Part shown: piece after piece, positions 23,430 to 34,431 of the stretch
Numbering within the stretch: the first letter of the stretch is position 1
How the letters are laid out: every line of letters begins with the position of its first letter
NCBI GenBank assembly: GCA_933207985.1
Contig: OW240916.1
Location: 311,412,767-311,476,766 of the forward strand
Origin: Pelobates cultripes
Lineage: Eukaryota > Chordata > Amphibia > Anura > Pelobatidae
Reading direction: 5' to 3'
DNA length: 64,000 nucleotides
Position numbers and translations under genes: made by a program
The notes under the pieces: model-generated
What the model saw: only the letters and a program-made list of their open reading frames with translations
What the model was told of the DNA's origin: nothing
Databases searched by the model: none

Positions 23430-23802
23430 GTGTTCTGCTGGGGTGAATCTATACAACATACAAGATCTAGTGCACTCACTCATTCACTAAACAGCAATTT
23501 CAAGTCCCACAGAATGTAATAGTTTATTTAAGATCACCTCACCTAGGCAAAAAATAGTGGGGGTTTAGTTACATTATATGATCATATATTGCATAAGCCT
23601 GCCACAACGTCAATGTACCCCATCTTTGGCAGGTCCTACACTAACAGCCTAATGTCTGCTCTTATTAGATTAATCCATTTACTTGGGAAATTCTTCCTTC
23701 TGGGACTCTCTGCAGGTCAAGGTTAAAAGGGCCCTGGAGTGAGGCACCTGTAAAAGGGAGGGGTGCAAAATCAGGGAGTAGGCCTGGACTCCCAAATATA
23801 TA
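23430..23802. repeat. Dispersed repeat family B, copy 1 (order B-A)
   Basis: Contains block B (TGCTGGGG...ACATACAAGATC...CACTCACTCATT...TGTACCCCATCTTTGG) followed by block A (GAGGCACCTGTAAAAGGGAG...GACTCCCAAATATAT). The copy at 39.8 kb has the same blocks in the order A then B. Confidence 0.7.
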
Positions 23803-23995
23803 TAGAGTAGAGATTGTAGCCATATTAGTCCAGTGATGTAGATGTAAAAAACAGATACAATTTGTATCTTGTAATACCTTTTTTATTGGACTAATAGAAT
23901 TTTTTAAAGTCAAGAATTCGGGAGAACCTCCCTTTCTCAAGTCTGAAGCATTTCTGAGCAAGACAACACATAGAATTCAACGTTGAGTTGTGATA
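23803..23995. mobile_element. Penelope-like terminal segment
   Basis: Order TAGAGATTGTAGCCATATTAGTCCAGTGATG, then a TTTTATTGGACTAATAGAA stretch, then a GGGAGAACCTCCC hairpin, then TTTCTCAAGTCTGAAGCA. On the minus strand the GGGAG/CTCCC stem is followed by GAAT, where a hammerhead would have GAAA, and the CUGAUGA box is not conserved. I infer a decayed terminal segment of a Penelope-like retroelement. Confidence 0.45.
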
Positions 23996-25746
23996 CAGGG
24001 GTTATCGCTGACATCATAGCTCTTTTCAAGCAGTCATCAATATCTGTATCCTTTATTAAAACAACATCTACCATACGACTGTTATAAGGATTCACCCTAC
24101 AACAAGTTAACTCCCCAACCATGCCTACCATGGGATATCCCTCGTGACTCACTTCTACCCCACTGGTATGGGTTGAAGGTAAAACTCAATATTTGTTCTA
24201 CAGCCTAACTCACTTACTTCCCAGTTCCTTAATTTTAAAATGTATATTTAAGGACAAAAACCCTAACTGTGAGCTAAGAACTCACCATTAGATTTCTAAT
24301 TTGGCTCTCTTTCACTCACCCTCCAAATATGTACACCTCATTTAGCTAAAACATTATCTCCACTTCTTATATAACCTCGCTCACTTACCTCCTACTTTCT
24401 TTATAACATAGTTAAGGTAATGGCTTAAACCCTAACTATATTTTACTAACTCTATATAGCAAGAAACATGAAATTAAAAAGCAATACACTATAATTAATG
24501 AGACAATAACAATTCAACTGTCTGACCAAATACGTCTCTTAAAGTACCATGCAATTAAAGTAACACATTTTGGTGAAAGTTGTATTATTTTTTTATTATT
24601 CTTTCTTATGTATCCATCTATTTGTGTTTCTTTAACTGATATATGTAAAAATAATTATATATATATATATGTCATATCCAGTTCAATATATATGTATTAA
24701 AAGTATTGATTTGTAAATCATCTCTTTTCTGTACTGGTACTTTTTAATAATGAAGGTAAATAATTTATTATTTTGTTCTTTCCACTACTTTTTAAAAACA
24801 TAATGTAAGAAATATATGTTTTTAAATCTTGCGGGAGCAATATATAGAGTAGCTTGCATTTATAGCACATTATAAGTGGGACAAACCTTAGGGGAACTTA
24901 CGAAAAAGATTACACAACATAATGTAGTATTACAAATGCAGTAGAGACTTAAGCCATAATAAAACATTTTTTAGTGGAGCTAATCATTTTAAGAAGAACC
25001 TTTCTCCTCTTTAGGGCCTTGGAGACAGTCAATGACTCTCTTTGGACTAGGTGTATTCTAAAAAAAAACATTATAAGAGATAAAGTAATTGAACATTTTA
25101 TTTGCAAGCAGTAGAACTTATTTTTGAAGACAACACAAATTTTCTTTTAGAAATATGAAAATGGTTAGCTTTTGTTTTCAAGGGAGAGAAATTGTATGTT
25201 TACAGTAACAACAACAAGAATCTAGATTTCTCTGGCTAAAAAAATATTTTTCATATTCTGTGCAGAATTTTTAAAAAAATTCCAGATGCTTCTTCGAAAA
25301 AAGCAATATATTTAAATATATAATGTATATAATATTGAAAAACATCCTGTTGACCTATTTCTTTATTTTTAACATTTTTAAATCAATCTTCGATGATCCA
25401 TTGTATTTTTTTTAAAATACTAAAATACATAGACATATCATGAAACAAATTTTGGACAATGATAAAATAGGTTTGTTTGATTTGTGATTCAGAATACCAT
25501 CCATGGTGACCAAAACAGAGATGGTTGATATATAGTGGGCAGTTACTAAATCAAATAAATAAAAGCATAATAAAGAAATAATCCAGGGATCACCCAGCTT
25601 GAACACTTAAAATATGCAAGCAAATGCTGAAATCTAACCAAAAGCTTATAATTGCAAATACTGACAATATGTGGACTGAATTTGAATGGTAACATACCAT
25701 TCTTTTTGGTCATAATTTTGTCAGAATTCAATCAACAGAGTTTTTA
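23996..25746. other. AT-rich stretch, nothing recognised
   Basis: No element ends. The short minus-strand ORFs at 23937-24152 and 25412-25731 have no motifs. Confidence 0.4.
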
Positions 25747-25790
25747 ATTAAAAAGGTGCGAAAATGGGCTTATTTTCGCACCTTTTTAAT
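25747..25790. repeat. Perfect 19-bp hairpin
   Basis: Arms ATTAAAAAGGTGCGAAAAT (25747-25765) and its exact complement (25772-25790), loop GGGCTT. No flanking coding sequence, so a bacterial-style terminator role makes no sense here. It may be a minimal MITE relic. Confidence 0.85.
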
Positions 25791-26029
25791 GAAGCCATCA
25801 CTGTATTGCAAAATATAACATACATATAAATATTATTTATACATTTGACAGTACAGTGATAGGCTCCCTTTTGGTTCATCTACAAAGGTTTTCCAAAATT
25901 GGTAGTATTTCCTCAAGTTGAACCGTGTTGCCATCAAAGCTCAGTTAACCAAATTCCAAAAATAAAATTGGCCAAATTGATTCCACTGAACCACATTTTT
26001 CAGGCATGAACAAGCCTAAGAAAAGTGTA

Positions 26030-26201
26030 GTGATCACTAGGGGAGTAACTAGGAATCACAGGCCCCAGTGCAATAATCAAAGAAGGGCTCCCCTTACTCT
26101 CACTGATACACATACACTGACACACTCTGACAGACACACAGTCATTGGCACACAAACTGTTTAACCAGGACACACTTTCACTGACAGACACACACTAACA
26201 T
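26030..26201. repeat. CA-type repeat, left part (host of LINE insertion)
   Basis: Begins ATCACTAGGGGAGTAACTAG and leads into a degenerate CACTGACAGACACAC tandem array. The array continues after the LINE at 28029, showing that the LINE landed inside it. Confidence 0.65.
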
Positions 26202-26243
26202 GTGTGAGCTTAACCTCTGTGGCTGGGAAAGTAGTTGAAAGGT
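26202..26243 (+). pseudogene. LINE copy 2, 5' piece
   Basis: GTGAGCTTAACCTCTGTGGC...GGGAAAG matches copy 1 at 1931-1972. It is cut by an antisense L2 insertion at about 26244. Confidence 0.75.
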
Positions 26244-26677
26244 TATTATTAATATTATTATTTGTGCCATTTATATAGCGCCAACAGATTCCGTAGCGCT
26301 TTACAATATTATGAGAGGGGGGATTTAACTATAAATAGGACAATTACAAGAAAACTTACAGGAACAATAGGTTGAAGAGGACCCTGCTCAAATGAGCTTA
26401 CAGTCTATTAGAGGTGGGGTATAAAACACATTAGGACAGGAAATAACAATTAAATAAGGTGGGAGTAAAGCAATGCTGGAGGAGACAATAGAGTGCTGCC
26501 CTTTAGGAGATAGTAAGAGACAGGTATGTGAGGTAGAGGTTACTCTGGAAGGCCATAAGCTTTTCTAAAGAGATGGGTTTTAAGGCACATCTTAAATGAT
26601 TGAAGACTAGGGGAGAGTCTGATGGCGGTAGGCAGGCTATTCCATAGGTAGGGAGACGCCCGCGAGAAGTCCTGCAG
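26244..26677 (-). mobile_element. L2-like LINE 3' end inserted antisense in LINE copy 2
   Basis: The minus strand encodes DFSRASPYLWNSLPTAIRLS and then FKMCLKTHLFRKAYGLPE-stop, the C-terminus of an L2-type ORF. The 3' tail follows with ACTGTAAGCTCATTTGAGCA and TTGTAAAGCGCTACGGAATC. About 75 bp of the host LINE present in copy 1 is missing at the junction. This is the reference copy for the other L2 tails in the window. Confidence 0.8.
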
Positions 26678-28028
26678 ACTAACTTGATTGCATTCTACAA
26701 AGAAGTAAGTAGAAGTATAGATCAGGGTGTTGCCGTGGATGTGATCTATTTGGATTTTGCCAAGGTGTTTGATACAGTTCCACACTATAGATTAGTGTTC
26801 AAACTTAAAGAAATTGGTCTAGATGAAAATTCTTGTTCTTTGGTAGAACATTTGGCTTAAAAATAGAGTACAGAGAGTTGTCATTTATGGTACATTTTCA
26901 AGCTGGACAGAGGTGACAAGTGGTGTCCCTCAGGGGTCTGTTCTGGGACTCCTTCTATTTAACATGTTTATAAATTATCTTGAAAAAAGCATTGGAAGTC
27001 ATGTTTCAGTGTTTACAAATGACACAAAACTCTGTAAAGTAATACAGTGTGAGCAAGATATTACTTTGCTGCAGAGGGATTTAGATAGACTGGGGGACTG
27101 GGCACTCAAATGGCAGATGAAATGTAGAAAAATGCAAAGTTATGCACTTCGGCGTAAAGAATACACAAGCAACGTATACCCTTAATGGAAGCAAATTAGG
27201 GATAACAACACACGAAAAGGACTTGGGAATTGTTATAGACAACAAGCTATGCAACAATGTGCAATGTCAATCAGCAGTGGCTAAGGCTAGTAAGGTATTG
27301 TCATGCATGAAAAAGAGCATTAATACTTAGGATGAGAAAATAATTTTGCCTCTAAATCACTGGTTAGACCACATCTTGAATATGCTGTGCAATTTTGGGC
27401 ACCTGTCCTAAAGGAAGATATTATGGCAATAGAAAGAATGCAGAGGTGGGCTACCAAATTAATAAAAGGAATGGAACATTTTAGTTATGAAGAAAGGTTA
27501 ACAAATGTAAACCTCTTTAGTTTAGAAAATGTTGCCTTGGAGGGGATATGACAACATTATACAAATATATCTGTGGCCAATACAAACCATTGTGTGGAAA
27601 TCTATTCACAAACCGAACTTTACATAGGACACGAGGCCATGCGTTTAGACTGGAAGAAAGAAGATTTAGTCTAAGGCAAAGGAAAGGGTTTTTTACCGCA
27701 AGAACAATAGGGATATGGAATTCTCTGCCTGAAGTTTTATCAGAGTCCATACAGATGTTCAAACAGCAACTAGATGCATACTTGCAAAAACAGAATATTC
27801 AAGGATATAATTTTTATATGTAGGGTAAATGCTTATTGATCCAATGATTAATCTGACTCACATTCTGGGGTCAAGAGGGATTTTATTTCCTAGTTTGTTG
27901 CAAAATTGGAAGTGCTTCAAACTGGGTTTTTTGCCTTCTTTTGGATCAACAGCAAAAAACAAATGTGAGGAAGGCTAAACTTTATGGACACGTCTCTTTT
28001 CAGTGTAACTTTTCATGTAACTATGTAA
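26678..28028 (+). pseudogene. LINE copy 2, RT to 3' end (CR1/L2/Rex group)
   Basis: Continues the LINE: YLDFAKVFDTVPHYRLVFKL (motif A), the EHLA-stop frameshift also found in copy 1, [11 protein letters not shown], then FTNDTKL where FADDTKL is expected, so the first Asp of the catalytic pair is gone. DLGIVIDNKL, a [20 protein letters not shown] stretch and the C-terminal IGIWNSLPEV follow in several frames. The 3' UTR has a GGGGTCAAGAGGGATTTTAT block and ends in ATGTAACT-like octamers. It is inactive. Confidence 0.88.
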
Positions 28029-28178
28029 TTATGTAACATACACTCACTGACGCCCACACTCACTCACAGACAGACACACTCTCGCTGACACACGCATATA
28101 TATATATATATATAGGTCTATCTATGTATATATATATATGTATATATATATATATGCGTGTGTCTGTCAGTGTGTGTC
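28029..28178. repeat. CA-type repeat, right part, with TA run
   Basis: Resumes the CACTGAC/GACACAC array split by the LINE, then a TATATA run at about 28097-28156. TAACAT occurs at both LINE junctions and may be the target duplication. Confidence 0.7.
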
Positions 28179-28686
28179 AAATATATAGATAGGTATAGAT
28201 ATATGGATAAATAAAGATGTATTGCAGGAAACTTTACAGGTTTTTTTTAGCAAACCAAAAGAGTTTTTAAATGAATAAAAATACAACATTTACTGCAACA
28301 TTGCAAACATGGAATTAGATATAGTTTGATGAGTGAAAATTCTAGTTTAGGATTTCCTAGTTTATATTCCATATACATTCATAGATAAACATACAGAGAG
28401 ATAATTTAGAATGAATTAATTATGAAAGGTAAATATGCATTTTTCTTATCCCTTGTGAACTTGCAGTTATCTTGATTGACCTATCTTTCTTCCCCTCCTA
28501 CCCTTACCCACTACTTTTTTATAACCCTCCTCCCCACTCTCCTAGTATATATTTTGGGCAGTTTTATGACATGACAATATGCAAATGTGTCCGTATGTAG
28601 CAACAGATATGGTGAAATTACATCATTATGTGTACTGGTTTTATTTGGTGAGGGAAATGTGATAATAGTTTCAAATATTTACATAC
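28179..28686. other. Unassigned
   Basis: AT-rich DNA without element ends. Confidence 0.4.
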
Positions 28687-28819
28687 CTCCCAATGTTGGA
28701 AGCTATGCAATTGAGATGGGAATGCAGGTCCAGACCAGGGTGTCACCAGTGATGCCCATAATTGGCAGGTCCACCTGGAAAAGTCCCACCCAACTGAAGG
28801 AGTGGCAGCCTGGCTGGTC
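28687..28819 (-). repeat. Dispersed repeat related to 18664-19073, truncated
   Basis: CATACCTCCCAATGTTGG opens the segment, and GTCACCAGTGATGCCCATAA matches the reverse of 18.9-19.07 kb. It is interrupted on its right by a hAT MITE. Confidence 0.5.
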
Positions 28820-29009
28820 CCCTAACCCAGTGTTTCCCAACCCAGTCCTCAAGGCACACCTTCCAGTCCAGGATTTAGGGATTACCCAGTTGTGTCTAAG
28901 GTGTTTTTTTTCTTCTTTGTAAAAACACCTTAGACACAACTGGGTAATCCCTAAATCCTGGACTGGTAGGTGTGCCTTGAAGACTGGGTTGGGAAACACT
29001 GCCCTAACC
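28820..29009. mobile_element. hAT-type palindromic MITE with 8-bp target duplication
   Basis: The element 28828-29001 runs from CAGTGTTTCCCAACCCAGTC to its complement and folds back almost end to end. An exact CCCTAACC duplication flanks it (28820-28827 and 29002-29009). The two overlapping ORFs on opposite strands mirror each other because of the palindrome. Confidence 0.9.
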
Positions 29010-29202
29010 AACAAAACTATACAGGAAGCACTATAGGAAATATATCTGCATGCTCCTAGAACCCACTGTATAATGTGAGCATTTGTTAACTAGAGCTAAT
29101 CTTTTTAGGAAGCATCTGTTTGAACTCCATATTTTGCTTCTGCTTTTGAATTATTGAAGTTTCATTTATGATGATAATATATCTCTATATATATATAAAA
29201 CA
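29010..29202. other. Unassigned spacer
   Basis: AT-rich, with a short TA run near 29190. No feature seen. Confidence 0.4.
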
Positions 29203-29440
29203 AAAATAGTAATGCACTCCACCTTCCTTGATGTACTTGCCCGGTGCTCATCAGCAAACAGATACAGCCAAAAGTACAAGATAGCACTCCAGGGACTTCC
29301 AAGTCGAATAAATAAAACTTAGCTTTTATTAGCTCAAAATAAAAATCAACATTTCAGTCTGTCTCACAGACTTTCATCAGGATGAGCTTGCAAATCAAAT
29401 CCATAAGTCCCTGCAGTGCTATCTTGTACTTTTGGCTATA
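29203..29440 (-). mobile_element. Penelope-like LTR segment
   Basis: The ends are inverted repeats: AGCCAAAAGTACAAGATAGC (from 29267) and its complement (to 29437). Inside are an AATAAAACTTAGCTTTTATT stretch and a hammerhead-like core on the minus strand. This organisation matches the terminal segments of Penelope-like retroelements, which are known to carry hammerhead motifs. No RT or GIY-YIG coding sequence is attached. Confidence 0.6.
29340..29385 (-). ncRNA. Hammerhead-like ribozyme core
   Basis: The minus strand reads CTGATGA (29380-29374), one extra A, a perfect AGTCTG/CAGACT stem with a TGAGA loop, then GAAA (29355-29352). CUGAUGA and GAAA flanking stem II are the invariant hammerhead core. 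AGCTCA before the core can pair with TGAGCT about 20 nt after GAAA, a possible stem I. The extra A and the unclear stem III make activity doubtful. Confidence 0.5.
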
Positions 29441-29500
29441 TATATATATATATAAACATGTTTTTTTTAAAGATATTTTCTCATCCCTCCTGGGTGGTGT

Positions 29501-29753
29501 TCAGAGCCCTGGGAGTCTGCGGGTTATGTGCAGTATCTTAACTGTCCTTAGAACTGCACTCTTCTGGACAGCGATCTCAGATGTCCCACATGCAATTGAG
29601 TGCTCCTATAACAACTGAAACTACTACTGCCTTCCCTTTCCACGTCCTTTCTAGCTCTTCTTCCAGTCCTTGGTATTTGTTCATCGTCTAGTGTTCCTTC
29701 TTCCTGATGTTATAGTCACTGGGTATTGCCACATCCACCACAACTGCAGTCTT
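29501..29753 (-). pseudogene. LINE ORF C-terminal fragment (VVVDVAIP type)
   Basis: The minus strand reads KTAVVVDVAIPSDYNIRKKE, a stop, then MNKYQGLEEELERTWKGKAV, VVSVVIGAL, and after a frameshift and an apparent deletion GTSEIAVQKSAVL and ITRRLPGL-stop. I recognise this as the C-terminal block of a widespread fish and frog non-LTR retrotransposon. I cannot fix the clade; a restriction-like-endonuclease LINE such as the R4/Dong group is one possibility. Confidence 0.7.
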
Positions 29754-29996
29754 CCATATAAATACAGTATATGGAAACGCTCTGATTTCTTAGTGAATTG
29801 TCTTTTCAGACGCAAACAAGTAAAATTATCCAGTTTTATTATTTTAATGTGAAATATTTGTGTATGGACTATTCCACTGCATATAACAAAGTTGCTGTTT
29901 TTTTCTATACAGCTGCAACATGCTGTAAATTTCATTATTCAATGCATATGTTAACTATATATTCATAGAAATGTAAATGAATGATCAAAGTATTAA
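29754..29996. other. Unassigned spacer
   Basis: AT-rich, no feature seen. Confidence 0.4.
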
Positions 29997-31088
29997 TTAA
30001 CTCCTTAAGGACGCAGCTTCAAAAACTGGACTTACCCTTAAGGACATAGGGAATTTTTGCATTTTTTGCTGTTTGTGTTCAAACGCAATTTGCATCTCTG
30101 TCATTTATTGCACCAACACATATTATATACCGTTTTTTAGAGGGCATAAAGGGCTTTAATTTGATGCGACATATACATAGATAAATTCTCATTAATTATA
30201 AGAAAATTTCCAAAACAAAATGGGAAAAAAACAAAATAAAGACCATTTTATTGCCAAAGGTTTTGGCAAAAATAGCATGTGCATAATATGTCCAGCTTAG
30301 AAAAAGTCATTCAAAATAAATTCATTTATGTGTCTTGATTTATAGAGCACATAATATGTATAGGATTTCAGCTTATTTTGAAAGTTACAGGTCACAAAAT
30401 ACAAGGACTAAAATAAAATTTCAAAATGAAACAATTTTAGAAGTTGGTATGTTTGTCTTGTAGGTTTAGTAGCCATCACAGAAAACAACATTGCCACACA
30501 AAAGTATATATTTATATAAAGTAGGCATCACAAGCAATTTACCTAAGGTTAGTTTGACACTTTTTACAAAGCCATTTCATAGCCAAAAGTAAAATTGTGT
30601 TTTTTCAAAATGAGTTTGCACAGTATATTTTGCAAACGTTATGTGTGCTACGACTGTATAATACTTCATATGTAGCGCAGCTATTTCGTCTAAGTACAAC
30701 AATACCCCTGTATGTACCTTTGCCAGGTATATGTGGATGTTGAAGGGGCACATTTGAGACGCAACCATTCTGTTTTTTTTCTAACTTTAAAGTTTACGCT
30801 GTGTCCATGTTTCATTTTGGAGTAGTTTAGCTGGTTGGTTATTGAAACTACCCAACAAAGACATACTATTTATTAAAGAACACCCCAGGGTAATTCAAAA
30901 GGCATATTTTGAACCTTAGCGTGGGATCATTTTTTCGCTAGTATGTTCCAGGTGTAGTGATAATGAGCATTTTTTAATGTTTTTTTTAAACTTTTTTAAC
31001 TTGTTTTTAAACTTTTTGTTTACTTATTAATATTTTTAACTTTTTTAAACTTTCTTGAAACATTTTTTAACCTTTTTTTTAAAAAGTT

Positions 31089-31166
31089 TTAACCCCTTAA
31101 GGACCAAACTTCTGGAATAAAAAGGAATCATGACATGTCACACGTCATGTGTCCTTAAGGGGTTAA
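31089..31166. mobile_element. Nested 78-bp TTAA MITE
   Basis: TTAACCCCTTAAGGAC at 31089-31104 and its exact complement at 31151-31166 enclose a short core containing CATGACATGTCACACGTCATG. It lies within the larger TTAA element and has better conserved ends than its host, so it is probably a later insertion. Confidence 0.75.
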
Positions 31167-31373
31167 AGCTTTTTAAAAAAAACTTTTTTAACATTAACCC
31201 CTAGCTAGCCTAATACCAAATTCCCCACTAACTTCCACCCACCCCAGCTAGCTAAATATATAATTTTTAAATATTTAAATTAATTAATAAAATATATTTA
31301 ACTGAGGGTTAAACAAAAAGGAAAACTTAACCCTCATGGGTTAAAAAAAAACAGATCACAGTAAAATGTAGTC

Positions 31374-31413
31374 CCTGCCAATTGATCACTGTAGTCAGTG
31401 ATCAATTGGCAGG
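31374..31413. repeat. Perfect 18-bp hairpin
   Basis: CCTGCCAATTGATCACTG and its exact complement with a TAGT loop, near the right end of the TTAA element. Confidence 0.85.
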
Positions 31414-31723
31414 AAGAGATTAATTTTATTAAAGCAGGGGATGGGATTTAACTTTATTTTTTTTACAGGGTAAAGAGAATCATCACTGATCCATCTCCCT
31501 GCACTTCACACTGAACGCGGGAGAGCAGAGAGGCGGATCAGAAGTCCCTGCAGCACATGTGCTCGCTCTGACACCGCAATTGGTGCTCTGGGTCTGCTTC
31601 AAATACAGTGATCGTGGCGATCTGGGGTTAATTTGAGCGCATGAAGGGCCCAGTCTGTCATTCGTCGTTAAGTGCTTCCCCAGCATGACGGACTGGGTCC
31701 GTCATGTGTCCTTAAATGGTTAA

Positions 31724-34431
31724 AGCTGACTTTGTAGAAATTAAAATGCATTGCTTCTAAATATGTTGATAAGGTGTTATTTATTTTCTGAAATATTTTC
31801 GTAAATTTAAATATGATCTGTTTTTAACTTCTGACTCAAGTTTAGAGTTATACTTAGATAAAAAGAAAACCGAGAAGAATATTTTCTCGTTTCAATTTGC
31901 AGGATGCCTGTAAGAAATAAAACATATGTCTAGAACAACCTATTTTTAATGTACACAACATTCAATTTTCAGGGGTATGCTATTAGAAAGCTCCTGACAA
32001 TATCCTGACAATATATTCTTTCTTATACCTCTCAGAAAACTAGATCAATACTGCAGACAAAATGATAACATATATATCAAGTGTTTACACCAATAAAATG
32101 ACTGTATACAAGTGTACCACGAGACATAAAACACTGCTGTATTTCCTCATTCATCCTTGTTATTTGTGTATTTCCTCTGGGAAATTATGAAACCATGGGA
32201 AAGAAAAATTGGAAGAAATTGGAAGAAAAGTAAGCTGGAGTCCATTCAAGCATACAACTAGTGAAAAATAGGAAATATATATATACTTAAGGCCTCTATA
32301 AAATAAGCATGCGTTAACATTAAAAAACAAAACAAAACAAGATGTGACGTCTCAACTGAATCATTGCTACCGAGATTTATACTCTAAGTCAGTTATTAAA
32401 CACATTCTTGAACAAGTCGGTTCTTTGGCTGATTATCTATTTTGTATGTGTTCAAAGGATGAGATAATATCTTTATTATCTCAAAATCAATGTTAATTTT
32501 GTTGGTGGCAAACGCTCTAAGGATTTTTCACTAAAGTGAGAATGAATTTAAAATTTAGGGAAAACCTGGTCAAACTGGAAAAGACAATTCCAAGTCAGCT
32601 ATGTTTCCGAACTGGATACATTGGCCTTAAATGTGAAATTCACTTTGAAATCACAATTCTCACTGTAGTGAAAAAAAAAACCCTGTGTTAGTTTTTATTG
32701 TTTACGTAATAATCACCTAGATACTGGACTAACTCTTTGAAAAGTGGTAGAAGAACATGAACCCAGGTATTTTCTTGGAGGAGAAGACTGGTCATCAAGG
32801 TCCATCGTGTCTGGGTGTTTGTACGCCGCATATGAAAGCCAGGATAATGGGATATGAGATGATATCATGTCATCCTCAGCTATCGTGCACTGGACAAGGA
32901 CATGGATACCTGGAACCATAGATCTGTTGTCTCACATTACCAGAGTATAGAAGTGTGGATTCCTTTGTTGCTTGGAGTCCACATTTAATCTGTCCATTTC
33001 TATCTTTTTCCACTTATGGCAACAGTGACATTAATTAAAGAAAACAAAATGAGTAACAACACAGAAAACACATCAGTGTAGAGGAAATAAATATAGCAAT
33101 TATTAAAAGTACAAATGAAGTGGCCAACTGGGGAGAAAATGGATATTTGCACGAATGATAAGGTAATGGGGAAGAGAAATTGAAATGAAAGTGAAGAATT
33201 ACTTTCCGAGCTCAAACTTCTATATGTAAATCCATAAAGTATTTCTTTATTAGAAACAGCTCACAAATACAACTTGTTATTTCTGTGTGCTGTCTTCTGC
33301 GATTAAACTGCTATCAAAATGAAGATATGAAATAGACTTGACGTCCATGATCATGATCCAAAATGATATTGTCACTTCAATAAGGATATGATTAATATGC
33401 AGAAAATGGATATTGCAGCTATCTCTCTCTCTTTTTTTTTTTTTTTTCATTTATATTTCAATACGACTTTGTGTTTATGGTGTGTCTGTCTCACAAGGAA
33501 AATTAATATATACCTTAACAAAAGCTGTCTTTTAAACAGAACACTGATGCTATGAAACCAAAGTTAATCTAAATAAATAGTGATTTATAAGATGGCTTAC
33601 CACATTCTGAAAATACAATTAATGTGATTAAAATCTTTTTTGTTACTTGTTTGCAATGCCATAACTATGATTAATGTGAGCTTCATATGACTTGTAGTTG
33701 TTGTAAAAATGCGGTAAAGAACCTTATGAAATAAGTGATATGATGCTTAATGATATTGGAAATGTAAACGTTTGAAATGTAATATTGTATAGAAAAATAC
33801 ATAGAATTTCAAATTTAGTCTGATTAATTTACACATTCAATATACTGTATTAGATTTAAAGTGAATTTTTTTTATTAGTTAAAAGGAATGAAACACGTTT
33901 TGTGTTAGATAATGCGCTCCCTGCATTTAAAAAAAAAACTTCAACATTTTTTTTTAATTATATAGTATTCTTTGAAGTTTTTATCTTTTGAAAGGTTTTA
34001 CATGTTTTAAAGTGACGTGTCCATGCCCTCTTATATTGACCCATTGTTCATTGGGAATAAAGTATTTGAAATAAAAGAAAGAGCAATGACAAAGATAATA
34101 AATCAACGTCTACTAAAAAAACTATAGTGAAAACCTTGGGGTTTAAACAATTTTGAGCTAGCTGATACCTTTACAGAAGACAGGTGTCATAGTGCCAACA
34201 GTGAATATATAAGAGCGGACCTTTGGGACAGTTGTTATGGTAAGAATCAATACTCTTTATTTTATTAGCAGCATGACAAGATCATGATGGAAGTAATGTT
34301 TCATTGATTTAAACATAATCCTGGAGCTACATGGCTGACTTTCTGGAGTTAACTTCTGGCAACAAAAGCAAGTGGTAAAAAAAAGATAGCATACTTACTA
34401 AATGTACAAGGATGAGAGTGTACAGACATAC
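31724..34431. other. Long AT-rich stretch, nothing recognised
   Basis: Only a poly-T run at about 33430-33447 and short ORFs (for example 32713-32919 minus, 33000-33215 minus) without motifs. No element ends were found in 2.7 kb. Confidence 0.4.

Larger units (their letters stand above)
29997..31723. mobile_element. TTAA-bounded DNA transposon, non-coding, 1.7 kb
   Basis: Starts TTAA then CTCCTTAAGGACGC and ends GTCCTTAAATGG then TTAA, i.e. inverted ends inside TTAA duplications, as expected for a piggyBac-like element. No transposase ORF survives. It contains runs of TTTTTAAAC-type sequence (30960-31090), a nested smaller relative, and a perfect 18-bp hairpin (31374-31391 / 31396-31413). 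It is related to the truncated element at 807-1577. Confidence 0.6.

Noticed and set aside
25747..25790. Rho-independent terminator
   Set aside because: The hairpin resembles one in form, but the DNA is vertebrate with no adjoining bacterial gene.
28587..29014. ORFs of 111 and 103 codons on opposite strands
   Set aside because: They cross the hAT MITE palindrome and a dispersed repeat; not a gene.
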